Assembly (NCBI GenBank): GCA_021613375.1
Contig: CM038728.1
Coordinates: 30,280,575-30,344,574, forward strand
Direction of reading: 5' to 3'
Length of the DNA stretch: 64,000 nt
Source of the DNA: Megaleporinus macrocephalus
Taxonomy: Eukaryota > Chordata > Actinopteri > Characiformes > Anostomidae
Shown here: piece after piece, positions 1 through 9,203 of the stretch
Position numbering within the stretch: position 1 is the first letter of the stretch
Layout: every line of letters begins with the position of its first letter
Program-made: the position numbers and the translations under genes
The notes under the pieces: generated by a model
Seen by the model: only the letters and a program-made list of their open reading frames with translations
The model's database searches: none
Told to the model about the DNA's origin: nothing

Positions 1-323
1 AGTTTAACCCATGTTGAGCATTAGGTGGGGTTTGCTTAGCTTGTGCATCAAAGGGTTAAGGAACCTAAACAGCTCTGTATGCTGCAAATAATGTGAATAT
101 ACATTTTTCATACACACACACTAGGGGGCAGTGACCACACTCGCCCAGATTGGTGAGCAGCCCTATCCACAGTACCCTGGGAGCAGTTGATTGAGTTGGG
201 TGTCTTGCTCAAGGGGACTTCAGGGCTGAGATAAACAATGAGCTTATAGGTGCCTAAGACTTTTGCACAGTAGTGTTGTTCTTGGAGTGTTCATGTTTAT
301 GTACTGAACCATTGTTCTCGCTC
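1..323 (+). repeat. Dispersed fish repeat fragment in otherwise unassigned sequence
   Basis: Bases about 120-240 carry a block with 'agggggcagtg', 'ggtgagcagcc', 'gggagcagttg' and 'cttgctcaaggg'. I recognise these as pieces of a dispersed repeat found widely in fish genomes. The recognition is from memory, not a search. No terminal structure or coding capacity is visible. The remaining sequence up to 323 has no recognisable feature. Confidence 0.5.
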
Positions 324-1045
324 AAAAACCTTGAGGAACCACATTTTTTAAATGTGTATGTTACAGCTTGTGAAGCTTGTCAATGCTATGGCCACCCTAG
401 TAGGCTCACGGGAGGCTCAAGCCCTCCGAAAAGTGACTAAATGTTGTGTAAATGTTGCTGTTTGTTAGTTAAAAGGCATGCGTGCATATTATTTATCAAT
501 CTAAAGAACGTTTGCCATGCAAAGAGCCATTTATGCACATACAATCAGAACCAAGGAACCCTTGAGAAACCACCTTTTTTTAAGAGTGTATATTACAGCT
601 TGTGAAGCTTGTCAATGCTATGGCCATCCTAGGAGGCTCACGGGAGGCTTAAGCCCTCCGTAAAGCGACTAAATGTTGTGTAAATGTTGCTGTTCGTTAG
701 TTAAAAGGCATGCGTGCACATTATTTATCAATCTAAAGAACGTTTGTCATGCCAAGAGCCATTTATGCCTACAACAGAACCAAAGAACCCTTGAGGAACC
801 ACCTTTTTTTAAGAGTGTATATTACAGCTTGTGAAGCTTGTCAATGCTATTGCCACCCTAGTAGGCTCACGGGAGGCTCAAGACCTCCGAAAAGTGACTA
901 AATGTTGTGTAAATGTTGCTGTTCGTTAGTTAAAAGGCATGCATGCACATTCTCCATCAATCTAAAGAACGTTTGCCATCCAAAGAACCATTTATGCATA
1001 CAAGCAGAACCAAGGAACCATTGAGGAACCAGCTGTTTTTTAAGA
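324..1045. repeat. Tandem block, three copies of a ~230-bp unit
   Basis: The phrase 'ttacagcttgtgaagcttg' recurs at 361, 593 and 822, giving spacings of 232 and 229 bp. Each copy shares 'aggctcacgggaggct', 'ctaaatgttgtgtaaatg' and a tail containing 'aaccaaggaacc' and 'ttgaggaacc'. The tail resembles the gaacc/ggttc-rich non-autonomous repeats seen again at 9735-9935 and 12440-12560. The copies differ by scattered substitutions (for example 'gccaccc' versus 'gccatcc'), so the tandem duplication is not recent. No long open frame. Confidence 0.9.
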
Positions 1046-1671
1046 TGATAGGAATAATTCCTTGGTTTCTCCAAATTGTAGAGCTTTTATAATAACATTT
1101 CAACAAACTGTGTTGAAATAAAATGTTTTTTTCATTTTGAAGAAGTACAGAAGTTTGTTGAGACTAAACAACAGCATTCAGTGCTGGTTTCCAAGAGGCC
1201 ACCTCTGCTGCGTATGGTATGAGTACGTCTGCCTTTCCTTGCAATAAAACACACCAGAGTGTGTATTTAAATATTGTTATACATAAAAAGAGACAGGAGA
1301 GAGAGAGAGATAACCTGGGTGAACGAGGGGCAGTAAAATAAAGCTGAAATAAGGAACACAGTGTCAGACGGACACGGTATAAATGTTCAGACAGAGACAG
1401 GGAGAATGAAAAACGGGGGTGAGGATAGCTATGCAACGTGTTGTTGTGCAGGATGATGAAATAAATAAATAAGCGCGCACCCGCTTGGCCATGAATATTG
1501 CATTAGGGACACGAGTGGGGAAGTGCAGTGCCTGGAACATCTGGTGCCGTCCACAGGGACCCTTGTGGCGAGAAAGGCGCAACTTCCAGAAAAAAACCCC
1601 CTATAAAATCTAAAAAAAAAAAAAAGAGAGAGAGAGAGGGAGAGCCTCCGCGCGCAGACCTCCGCATTATC
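1046..1671. other. Unassigned sequence with short GA and A-rich tracts
   Basis: No gene is recognisable. There are short GA tracts near 1290-1310 and an A-run followed by GA repeats at about 1611-1642. Minus-strand open frames here owe their Ser/Leu runs to the GA tracts and are not credible genes. Confidence 0.6.
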
Positions 1672-1965
1672 CGCCCAATTTGTTTTGCTAATTAGATTTT
1701 TAACACCAGTATCCACTGGTTTCAGCGAGCCGATGAAAGATAAACCCAGGATGTGCCGCTTCTGGCTTCCCTCGTAATATCCAGCTCGCCTTTACTTTGA
1801 ACTCGCGCAGTTTTCAATCACGTGGGCGTGTTGAGGCCCCCGATGGAAGCGAGCCTGGCGCTGAATGCTTTATTGAGATCTTTGTGTCGTCTTTTTAAAG
1901 TCCATATTGAATGTGTCTAATGAATCTGTGGCTCTAATAGGGACCTGTGACTGAATTCATTATTG
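1672..1965. other. Low-copy block, candidate conserved noncoding element
   Basis: A non-repetitive stretch with balanced composition between simple-sequence tracts. It contains 'gctaattagattttt' (a TAATTA-type homeodomain core), 'caatcacgtgggcgtg' (an E-box-like cacgtg) and 'tttattgagatctttgtg'. There is no credible open frame. The regulatory interpretation is inference from composition and motifs; an intron remnant or old repeat is equally possible. Confidence 0.3.
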
Positions 1966-2167
1966 CCCACCCCCGTGTGCATGTGTATGTATGTGTATGT
2001 GTGGGGGGGTGGGGGCAGAAAAAGTAAGAGAGAAAGAGTGACGGAGAGGTGAGCAGGGAGCCAGCCTTGACTGGAGTGTGAAAAGCACCAGAGGAGAGAG
2101 AGAGAAAGAGCGAGGGATTGTATCTGCATAATGGAAAGCAACAAGCAGCTTGGTGTGCGTCCCACAG
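1966..2167. repeat. TG, G and GA simple-sequence tract
   Basis: Contains alternating tgtatg/tgtgtg, a run of Gs near 2003-2015, and 'gagagagagagaaagagcgag' type sequence to about 2115. Low-complexity DNA. Overlapping minus-strand frames rich in Ser, Leu, His and Thr are artefacts of it. Confidence 0.8.
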
Positions 2168-2259
2168 GTGCACAATGCCAGCGGCCTTGTCCATTCACTG
2201 AAGTCTGGTGATGCTACTGCCCCTACACTGGCCCGGCGCAAGAGGAGAGGGCCATGCAG
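2168..2259 (+). other. Weak candidate internal exon (unrecognised)
   Basis: A 92-nt segment lies between a potential acceptor ('cccacag') and a potential donor (cag followed by gtgtgt). It is open in one frame and would encode about 30 residues ending in a basic stretch, 'LARRKRRGPC'. The codons look plausible, but the acceptor lacks a polypyrimidine tract and I do not recognise the peptide. Neighbouring sequence is simple repeat. Treat it as a hint only. Confidence 0.12.
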
Positions 2260-2883
2260 GTGTGTATGCATGTGGGTAGTAATGGAATCAGTGGGGAACC
2301 GTCATGGCCCTGTACGCCCTCTCAGGGGGCCTAAAATATTCTTAACTCACACACACACATCTATAGTTTTATTTGATCTACTTACAGTTTGACAATCAAC
2401 ATCTAAACAATTACACAAATTTAGGCAAATAAATTATTAAATCGTGTCTATTTAATCTGTGTTGGAGCGTGAGGGGTTAACTGGAAGCCTGTGAGTGTGT
2501 GTCTCCTCCTATAAGGATGCCTCCGCAGAATGTTGGTGATTGGTGGTCCCGCTGTTCATGTACAGGCAGTTATAATTCAATTTCAAATAACAGTAAAACT
2601 GACCAATCATATCTTCCCTCTAAGTGGGTGGGCTTAACTGTATGACCATTTCCGCTTGCTGTGGCGACGCTAGCTGGAGAAACAGCTAGCTAGCGCTAGG
2701 CTACCACCGCTAGTTTGCTGAGTCACGATGGAAGCCCATGCCACCCCCCAAACTGTCAAAACCACCCCCTCTGAAAACTCGAGAGAAAAGTGTCACAGTT
2801 CGCTACTGAATGGTATACGTGCAACAGTGGTACTGTATCCCATCACAAGAAGACAGTAGTCACGTTACTGGTGCTTTATAAAA
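2260..2883. other. Unassigned intergenic sequence
   Basis: No gene or mobile element recognised. There is a short CA tract at about 2348-2361, and 'gctagctgg', 'agctagctagcgctagg' and 'gctagtttgctgag' form a small cluster of gctagc palindromes near 2668-2720. Confidence 0.6.
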
Positions 2884-2946
2884 AAGCAAGAAGGGTTAAA
2901 TTTTTGAAATTTTAAAAATTTCAATTTTTACAATTTTTGAAATTTA
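2884..2946. repeat. AT-rich palindromic tract
   Basis: Alternating blocks of 'aaattt' and 'tttttgaaatttt' can pair with each other over about 60 bp, giving several overlapping hairpins. A repeated 'ttttgaaattt' phrase suggests slippage. No function can be assigned. Confidence 0.7.
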
Positions 2947-3499
2947 ACCATTTTTGCGAACAAAAAACTGTACAACTGGGAATTGCTTCCTATCCAGGCA
3001 GACTAAGCTGATGGTTAGGACATAGGTTCCCAAGCCTGGTCCTGCAGGTTTAGAGTCTTCTACCTCAAAAGCAAAGTTTCCTGGAGGAACCACCTCTTCT
3101 CTGGCGTCTGATACATCCAGGACAGCCATTTTGAGCCATCTCATATGACAGAACTCAGTCTGGACAAGAAAAGAAAATACAAGCATCATCATCCGCCCTG
3201 CACCATAGCACTGCTGTATACACTACAATGACTTACACAAGCGAGACCTTGTTAAATTAAAAACTCGAAATATCTTTCATTTGAGAACTAAAGACTGTTT
3301 TAGCTGTTTTCCCTGATCTACCACTCCAAATGCATCTCAGGAATGGCTGACTGGTCTGCTGTGTTGTTGGAACAGGTGTGCGGGGGGTGGGAAAATACTC
3401 AAATGAACATGATTTCAGTATTCAGGACATCTAGAGCCTTGGATTAGCGTTTTGCATTCAGACCATATCTGGATAAACTTTGGCTGGATTAATGTGGCC
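2947..3499. other. Unassigned sequence with a dispersed-repeat fragment
   Basis: Bases near 3030-3060 contain 'ccaagcctggtcctgcagg', which resembles a common fish repeat phrase seen in variant form at 3700 and 33910. The 82-codon minus-strand frame across 2944-3192 includes it and matches no family I know, so it is not called as a gene. Confidence 0.5.
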
Positions 3500-3635
3500 A
3501 TCTATTTATCCATCTGCCCATCTATGAATTCATATGTTCATCTATCCATTGATCCAAGCTGAATCTATTCATTCACCATCCATTGGTTCATCCATTCATC
3601 CATCCATCCATCCATCTCCTCATCCATGAATCCAT
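3500..3635. repeat. Degenerate (ATCC)n microsatellite
   Basis: Repeated 'atccatccatc', 'catctatg' and 'attcatcc' phrases, purest at about 3590-3620. Interruptions indicate an old, decaying array. Confidence 0.85.
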
Positions 3636-3689
3636 CTACTTTTTAATGATAAAGGTGCCAAAAAGAGTCATTAGAAGTAATGCTATAGA

Positions 3690-3765
3690 ACATGGCCAAT
3701 CCTCGTCCTGGAGATCTACTGCAGAGGAGTTTACTTCCAACCCTAAACTAGAGAATCTACTTTAG
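3690..3765 (+). repeat. Dispersed fish repeat fragment
   Basis: 'ccaatcctcgtcctggagat' followed by 'ctactgcagaggagttta' and 'ccaaccctaaacta' matches the pattern of a dispersed fish repeat that I recall as 'tggtcctggagatctacc...agtttagttccaaccc'. Only a fragment is present. Confidence 0.55.
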
Positions 3766-4320
3766 ATAGTCCAAGACCAGGACTGTAGAATAACATTTTT
3801 CACTGTATTCGTCCCCCCAGTGTGACCCCACGCAGACCAGATGAGATCTCTGCATAAAAAGCTGCATTGTTTCAGTTAGAGGTTGCACAAGACTCAGCTT
3901 CACTGCTGGGTGAAGCTTGATGTCCACTAGTCGCTGATCACCTGATTATGATACCAACAACATGGACCCCTCAGAGAAGACGATTTCAGAGTAGTTAACT
4001 TTGGTTTCCTAATGGCTAGGAATGGCAAGCCTTTTTGGAAAGAGCCTAGCACGCTCTACCATGTGGAGTTTGGCATTGTTCTAACATTGAACTGATACAA
4101 AGAGCTTCATGTAGCCCTCTTGAAAAAAAACGTGAATAAATAAATAATCTTAGCTTGTTCTTGACAGTTGCCATTGTCGACGAAAAGTCAACAGCGAAAA
4201 ACAACTTTTCAACCAAGAATGGACCGAGACAGAGATATTTATACTCCCCTCAGACAGCTCCAAACCGACATCTCATATGTTCTGAGACCATGTCGCTAAT
4301 TAAAAGCAGCCATGTATCTC
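3766..4320. other. Unassigned intergenic sequence
   Basis: Nothing recognised. Composition is ordinary, there is no long open frame, and there is no tandem structure. Confidence 0.5.
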
Positions 4321-4565
4321 ATATCCATCCATTATCTTCCGCTTTATCCCGCTAGTCGGGGTCAGGGGGGGGCTGAATCCAATGCCAGCATCATCATGCG
4401 AAGACGGGGTACACCATGGACAGGTTGCCAGTCCATCGCATGGCCAACACACACTCACACAAACCTGAGTGAGTGATCAACCTAACATGCATGTGTTTGG
4501 ACTGTGGAAGGAAACCCACTTAAGCACGGAGAGAACATACACACTCCACACAGAATGTCCCGTGT
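4321..4565 (-). mobile_element. Retroposon (SINE/LINE-tail) fragment
   Basis: Begins with 'atccatccattatcttccgc' and runs through 'ggggtacaccatggacagg', 'ttgccagtccatcgca', 'aacatgcatgtg' and 'ggactgtggaaggaaaccc' to 'gaacatacacactccacaca'. This order matches a very common fish retroposon module. The same module appears in the other orientation at 37588-37745, where 'tgttctcc' and 'gtttcctctcacagtc' read forward. No target duplication could be identified. Confidence 0.75.
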
Positions 4566-4734
4566 GTGTATATGTGTATAAGTATGGTCCTAACACACTT
4601 TCAGCCCAGATTTAAAGTCCTGGCTGGACAACCAAGAGCTCACTTCTCTCATTGAACAAGAGAAAGTGTGGAGGAATACAAGAGGGAGATAAACTGTTAA
4701 GATGTGAAATTCAGTTAATAAGACATTTTATATC
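4566..4734. other. Unassigned sequence
   Basis: A short gap between repeats, with one tgtgtatatgtg tract at about 4562-4577 and no other feature. Confidence 0.4.
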
Positions 4735-5050
4735 TCTTTTTTATTAGAAATAAGCACGTTATGATGCACTTTTTTTCAAAAACATTTTAAATGTAGCCCT
4801 TGTTTTTACTTAAAGTGATGAAAAAACACTACAGCAGCATTTAAACACTAAATATACTGAACAGTATGTGTGGTGTGTTGGTGTTTCAGTAGCTGATGGT
4901 ATAAGATGCTGATACTAGACTACTTCAGTAAACAGGATACACCACTGAATCAGAACACACGCTAGAGATGATGACGGTCCGGACCTTGGTCTGAGGAGAT
5001 CTCCTCTAACTGGACCTTACTGAACTCTAATTAAATACCCCTGTTTTAAA
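4735..5050 (+). repeat. Dispersed repeat, copy 1 (inverted copy at 46805-47115)
   Basis: Contains 'tggtgtttcagtagctgatg', 'ctacttcagtaaacagga', 'acaccactgaatcagaacac' and 'taactggaccttactgaac'. The reverse complement of all of these, in the same order, is at 46805-47115, about 42 kb away. The similarity extends over roughly 300 bp with substitutions and small gaps. No open frame. Most likely a non-autonomous mobile element; its ends are not defined. Confidence 0.85.
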
Positions 5051-6009
5051 TGTTCAAGGGTTGGTTAGAATGTACAGGTAACATGTACAGGTAATATTTT
5101 TTCAGTTCTTGTGTCTGTACACCCCATTCTTTTCGTTTTATTAGCTGAAATCGTGGGCTGTGTGGTCCGGTATATTTTTAACTGTAGCCTAGCTTTTAGG
5201 TTGAAAGGTAGCGAGCAGAGAGCCTATGCCTCAGTTAAGCAGGCCTAGCCAAACTAGTTCAGAGGATTCATGGTTCTTGGCCAACGTGGGACGGTTAGCT
5301 GTACCGCTGTTGAGAAGTTTAGTGGGACTGAGACCGAAAGCTCTTCGTCAAAGCACCGTTGTGTGAAGCCTCGATGGCGTCGAGAGAGACAGAGAGAGAG
5401 TGCGGGTGGGCCTTCTCGTTGTCGCATGTAAAGCCCCTACAGAGAGTAGGAACGAGTGAAACACCACTCATGATTTAAGGTACTGTAACGCTACTCTTTT
5501 GTTTTCTTTTATTTAGCTCCATCTGGAGTGAAGTGGACAGTAGTTTTAGTGTTTCAAGTCCTCAAAGCACCCTAGCATCGAAACAGGCCTGAAACAGGCG
5601 TACAGACTGAGTACTTACAATGTCGCTAATACGAACGCGTGTGTTTACATTTCTACCGCAGCTCTGTGTTTGGTTAATCTAGAACATTCCGTTGTCTTAT
5701 GTCTGTTTATAATTGTTTTTGGTCGTAAATATGAATGTTTTCTGGTTGAATACTAAGCTTTGTGACCAAAAAGGAGTCAGTACATTGTGTATTTTGAAAA
5801 GAAGCTTAAGCTACAATTTGGAAAGAGCTGAAAGGGCAGACTGTACTGATTTCTCAAAGGAGCAGTCAATAAAATATGGCAGGTTGGAAATTTTATTACA
5901 GGCTAAATGCTTGTGTTTTCTAATACATGCTTCAGTCCAGTTAAACTTGTGTATGTTTAAGAAAATTGTCCATAGACACCTGCCACCCATATCCTTGCTC
6001 AGATACTTG
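5051..6009. other. Unassigned sequence
   Basis: No recognised gene. A 107-codon plus-strand frame at 5713-6036 has no family resemblance and runs into the AT-rich retroposon tail downstream, so it is not called. A short gaga tract lies at 5380-5400. Confidence 0.45.
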
Positions 6010-6250
6010 CCTATTATTTATTTATTTATTTTTTAATAAATATCCCAGTACTGTTATGTATCTCCTGATACCCATTTTTCTCTTACACATTATCTAATTT
6101 ATTACTGCACTACCTTTTTACCTTCAGTCAGGGTGTATAGTCTGTATTCATATGTTCTTGTATATATTCTTTTTTACTATTGGAATTCTTTACTGGCTGC
6201 TAAATTTCCTTCGGGATCAATAAAGTATCTATCTATTTATCTATGGTGGC
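6010..6250 (+). mobile_element. 3' tail of a non-LTR retrotransposon
   Basis: AT-rich sequence with 'ttattactgcactac' and 'ggctgctaaatttcc' ends in 'cgggatcaataaagtatc' followed by tatc/tattta repeats. A polyadenylation-type aataaa followed by a short tetranucleotide tail is typical of 5'-truncated fish LINE insertions. No reverse transcriptase sequence is recognisable upstream. Confidence 0.75.
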
Positions 6251-6251
6251 A

Positions 6252-6272
6252 GTATATATATATATATATATA
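6252..6272. repeat. (TA)n microsatellite
   Basis: About ten TA units immediately after the retroposon tail. Confidence 0.95.
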
Positions 6273-6436
6273 GCAATGACATATGTATTCACAGTATTTG
6301 GCCACACACACTTTCAAGCTTGTGTTTCTTCCGCCATTGTGTTTGAACTTCAGCTCAGCTAACCAAAATGAATACAGTTACATGGGAGGAGACCAGAAAG
6401 ACAGTAAGAAGTTAGAATGGGACAACACTAACTCTA

Positions 6437-6555
6437 GTGGGTGGGTGATATGAGAAGGTGGTCTGAGGTTAATAACAGTGGGTGGGTGATATGAGAAGGT
6501 GGTCTGAGGTTAATAACACAGTGGGTGGGTGATATGAGAAGGTGGTCTGAGGTTA
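6437..6555. repeat. Three tandem copies of a 41-43-bp unit
   Basis: 'gtgggtgggtgatatgagaa' followed by 'ggtggtctgaggtta' starts at 6437, 6478 and 6521. The copies are nearly identical, differing mainly by a two-base insertion (ca), which implies recent duplication. Confidence 0.95.
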
Positions 6556-7153
6556 CTTATGGAGACATGTCTAATTACTCTGTACTTTTGGAAGGTGTTG
6601 ACGGTTCAGTAATGAAAAACTATAAAAGTACTGAAGCATATCAGTACCTGCACAGTGGGAAGGTGGGCGTGTACTCTTACACACAGACGGTGAGTTTATA
6701 TTTCTGAAAGCTGGTTAAACCCAAGTCCAGCCAGCTGCCCGAGCCACTCTGCGTGGGTGTTAGTTACAGTCCAGATAGCCTAGCGCGGTGGACACTGATC
6801 AGAAAACAGTTACTGAACTGATAGACTCACCAGCACCGACACGTCTGCTTCCTCTGAGCTTCATAAGTGGGACATTTCTCTGGATAAGGAAGCTCTGGTG
6901 CTGGTTCTCCTCCACAGAATGGTAAGAGCAGACATAAGGAGGTTTGGGTGGATGTTTTAAATTTAGAGCTTCAGTCAGAGACGCTGGTCCTCTTTTTTGT
7001 AAGGTGGCCCCCCAACACTCTGATCTTTATGTGCTGTGTTCGTAACACTGTTGTTCAAGCCTCATCTTCCAATTACTGACTCCCTCTAACTGAACATGTT
7101 ATGCTATTCATTTTATATGTTTATTGTTGTTTTGCTTGTAATTAGTATCAACG
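6556..7153. other. Unassigned sequence
   Basis: No gene or repeat recognised up to the LTR element insertion point. No open frame of note. Confidence 0.5.
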
Positions 7154-7158
7154 TATCC
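7154..7158. other. Target-site duplication, left copy
   Basis: 'tatcc' immediately precedes the left LTR and is repeated exactly after the right LTR at 9569-9573. Five bases is the usual Ty3/gypsy target-duplication length. Confidence 0.9.
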
Positions 7159-7523
7159 TGTCACGGAGGGGGTCTCAGCAGGAACGTAAACGGACACAAA
7201 TGCAGAGCTTTATACTAATAAAGATGACTTTTAATAACCACGGAGGAAAAACAAAACGGGGTACATACACAGAAGAATAACTACGAGATAGAAGGACTGG
7301 TATACAAACAATGACACGACAGAACACGACAATGACCAACCCAGACATGGGGCAAACACTGGGTATATATCAACGGGCTAACAAGAGGGAACAGGTGACA
7401 AAACTAAACACTGATGGGGTACAGGTGTGCGAGGCGGGGCAAAGGCGGAGACAGGGAGCACGCGACGAAACAGAAACACATGGACGGGACGTAAACAAGG
7501 GCACATGGACGGGAGGCGTGACA
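7159..7523 (-). repeat. LTR (3' LTR in element orientation)
   Basis: 365 bp bounded by the inverted ends tgtcac and gtgaca. It matches the copy at 9204-9568 base for base, as far as I can read, except near position 7167 (a here, g in the other copy). On the minus strand it has a TATA box (about 7370-7364), the predicted RNA start (about 7342) and an attaaa signal (7235-7230), giving a normal U3-R-U5 order. Confidence 0.95.
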
Positions 7524-7535
7524 GCACCCCCCCTC
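7524..7535 (-). other. Polypurine tract
   Basis: On the minus strand 'gagggggggtgc' directly abuts the tgtcac start of the downstream LTR, the normal position for the plus-strand primer of an LTR element. The opposite end of the interior, read on the plus strand, has a much weaker candidate, which supports minus-strand sense. Confidence 0.75.
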
Positions 7536-7604
7536 AAAGGACGCAGCTCCAGAGGCGAGAAAGAGAACACACCCCGGGAGCCCGCCTCGAGGAGGAGACC
7601 CAGA

Positions 7605-8090
7605 AAACAAAACAGGGACCAGGAGAACAGGAACAGACGGACGGACCAGGAGAACAGGAACAGACGGACCAGGGACGGACCAGGAGACCAGGAACAGACA
7701 GAGACCAGGAACGGACGGACGGACCAGGAACAGACAGACGGACGGACCAGGAACAGACAGACGGACGGACCAGGAACAGACAGACGGACGGACCAGGAAC
7801 AGACAGACGGACGGACCAGGAACAGACAGACGGAGAGACCAGGAACAGACAGAGACCAGGAACAGACAGAGACCAGGAACAGACAGAGACCAGGAACAGA
7901 CAGAGACCAGGAACAGACAGAGACCAGGAACAGACAGGCACAGAAAACCAGGAACGGGCAGAGAAAACCAGGAACGGGCAGAGAGGAATAGGCAGAGAAA
8001 ACCAGGAACGGGCAGACAGGCACAGAAAACCAGGAACGGGCAGACAGGCACAGAAAACCAGGAACGGGCACAGAAAAAAACGGGCAAACA
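7605..8090. repeat. 17-23-bp minisatellite inside the LTR element
   Basis: Units of 'gaccaggaacagacagacgg' (23 bp with the gac that follows) give way to a 17-bp form 'gaccaggaacagacaga' around 7840-7930. They then change to units with 'aaaaccaggaacgggcagac' up to about 8075. The unit lacks stops in several frames on both strands, which generates the long but meaningless frames seen here. Confidence 0.9.
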
Positions 8091-8149
8091 GGAACCAGAA
8101 CAAAAAACCAGGGACAGACAAACAAATCAGGAAAGACGAGGACGAGTAA

Positions 8150-8345
8150 GGACGACGAGACGAAACGGGAGGAAGACGACGAGAAGTTACAGGAGGAAGC
8201 CGACGAGACGACAAGGGAGGAGGGAGACGAGAGAAACGAGGAACACGACGAGAGGCCAAGGGAGGAGGCTGACGAGAAGACTCAGGAGGAGGATGACGAG
8301 ACGAAACGGGAGGAGGCCAAAACGAGGACAAGGAAAACAACGAAA
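8150..8345. repeat. Degenerate acidic/basic-coding repeat in LTR interior
   Basis: Irregular recurrence of 'gacgagac', 'gggaggagg' and 'gaggaggctgacgag' with a spacing of roughly 20-45 bp. The plus strand is purine-rich. In element (minus) orientation it lies downstream of the gag-position frame and may be noncoding. Confidence 0.6.
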
Positions 8346-8358
8346 CACCAGACAGGAC

Positions 8359-9201
8359 TCAAAACCGGGAACAGGACAAAACACGAGACAACAGACCAGG
8401 AGGGGGACAAGGCAGAAAAACAGGAACAAACAGAACGACGGGGACAGGAACACGGAAACCAAAAACAGGAACAGGGACAAAAACGGGAACAGGAACAAAA
8501 ACGGGAACAAAACAAGGCAAAGAAACAGAACAGGGCGGGCGGGCGGGAGCAACAAAGTCTGCCTTAACAGGTAGCTTACGCGGGACAAAACCATGAAGCG
8601 CTCTGGGCGCAAAGTCAGGAAGCGCACAGGGGGCGGAGTCAGGTACTGCGGCGACGTCCACGGAGGCAGCGGACCGCGCTGCATTGACGTCCACGGAGGC
8701 AGCGGGCCGCGCTGCATTGACGTCCACGGAGGCAGCGGGCCGCGCTGCATTGACGTCCACGGAGGCAGCGAAGCAGAAGCGCCTCCGTTCCGGAGCACCA
8801 GGTGGCGCCGGAGCGCCAGTGGGGCTGGAGAGCGGGGCCGCGAAGGAGTGAGCGCGTGGCCGCGACGCTGAGCAGGCGGGGCTGGAGAGCGGCGCCACGA
8901 CGGGGTAAGCGCGTGGCCGCGGCTCTGTGCAGGGGGGGCTGGAGAGCGGCGCCACGACGGAGTAAGCGCGTGGCCGCGGCTCTGTGCAGGCGGGCGCCCG
9001 CGAAGTCTGCTTCCAACCACGGCGTTTACTACGCCGCTTAGCCTGGTGCTCCGAGACGGCTGCATCCCTGGCCGCCATCTCAGCCGCGAGCAGAGCGGGG
9101 TTATCCGCCCTCAGCAACGCACCGAGCTCCCAAGCGGAGAGAAAATCCCCGTGCTCGATCCGAGGGATAAAACTCGCTGTGTCCTTGAAGGGGTTGGTCA
9201 T
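8359..9201 (-). CDS. Gag-position open reading frame of the LTR element
   Basis: 280 codons. The start codon is chosen because it is the first ATG after the LTR, beginning three bases beyond it inside the primer-binding site. Residues 1 to about 50 are non-repetitive and mixed in charge ('MTNPFKDTASF' at the start, then an Ala-rich helical-looking stretch). Residues about 70-127 are three copies of a 19-residue Pro/Arg/Ala repeat (57-bp DNA period). Residues about 141-184 are four copies of an 11-residue repeat containing 'ASVDVNAARP' (33-bp period). The C-terminal part is rich in Phe, Val and Pro. No CCHC knuckle, protease or polymerase motif is visible. Position and overall character suggest a Gag-derived RNA-binding or structural protein, but I recognise no family. 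Other minus-strand frames are also open because the repeats lack stops, so the frame is supported mainly by its start position. Confidence 0.45.
   Translation of the reverse strand: MTNPFKDTASFIPRIEHGDFLSAWELGALLRADNPALLAAEMAARDAAVSEHQAKRRSKRRGWKQTSRAPACTEPRPRAYSVVAPLSSPPCTEPRPRAYPVVAPLSSPACSASRPRAHSFAAPLSSPTGAPAPPGAPERRRFCFAASVDVNAARPAASVDVNAARPAASVDVNAARSAASVDVAAVPDSAPCALPDFAPRALHGFVPRKLPVKADFVAPARPPCSVSLPCFVPVFVPVPVFVPVPVFGFRVPVPVVLFVPVFLPCPPPGLLSRVLSCSRF
8653..8778. repeat. 33-bp tandem repeat, four copies, inside the LTR element
   Basis: 'gacgtccacggaggcagcgg' starts at 8653, 8686, 8719 and 8752. The fourth copy is partial and diverged. The 33-bp period keeps every reading frame. The copies are almost identical, which implies recent expansion. 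Confidence 0.95.
8824..8994. repeat. 57-bp tandem repeat, three copies, inside the LTR element
   Basis: 'gctggagagcgg' starts at 8824, 8881 and 8938 (57-bp spacing, a multiple of three). Very GC-rich, with cgcgtggccgcg in each unit. Confidence 0.95.
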
Positions 9202-9202
9202 T
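9191..9202 (-). other. Self-priming primer-binding site
   Basis: On the minus strand the bases one nucleotide past the LTR read 'aatgaccaaccc', the exact complement of the predicted first 12 nt of the element's own RNA. No tgg-type tRNA-complementary site is present there. Tf1/sushi elements prime minus-strand synthesis by folding back the RNA 5' end in just this way. The site also overlaps the start codon of the open frame (9201-9199). Confidence 0.75.
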
Positions 9203-9203
9203 C

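Noticed and set aside
2944..3192. 82-codon minus-strand frame
   Set aside because: Includes a dispersed-repeat phrase and begins beside an AT-rich palindrome. No family resemblance.
7159..7523. Plus-strand orientation for the LTR element (an aataaa is present on this strand)
   Set aside because: On the plus strand there is no primer site and the polypurine tract is weak. On the minus strand the TATA box, primer complement, polypurine tract, attaaa and open-frame position all agree.
7311..8149. Plus-strand frames of 226 and 240 codons rich in Thr, Asp, Arg and Gln
   Set aside because: They lie on the antisense side of the LTR element and consist of the 17-23-bp minisatellite. LTR signals point to the minus strand.
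8187..9065. Alternative minus-strand frame of 292 codons overlapping the gag-position frame
   Set aside because: Open only because the repeats have periods that are multiples of three and lack stops. Its start is internal, whereas the chosen frame starts at the LTR boundary. The choice is not certain.
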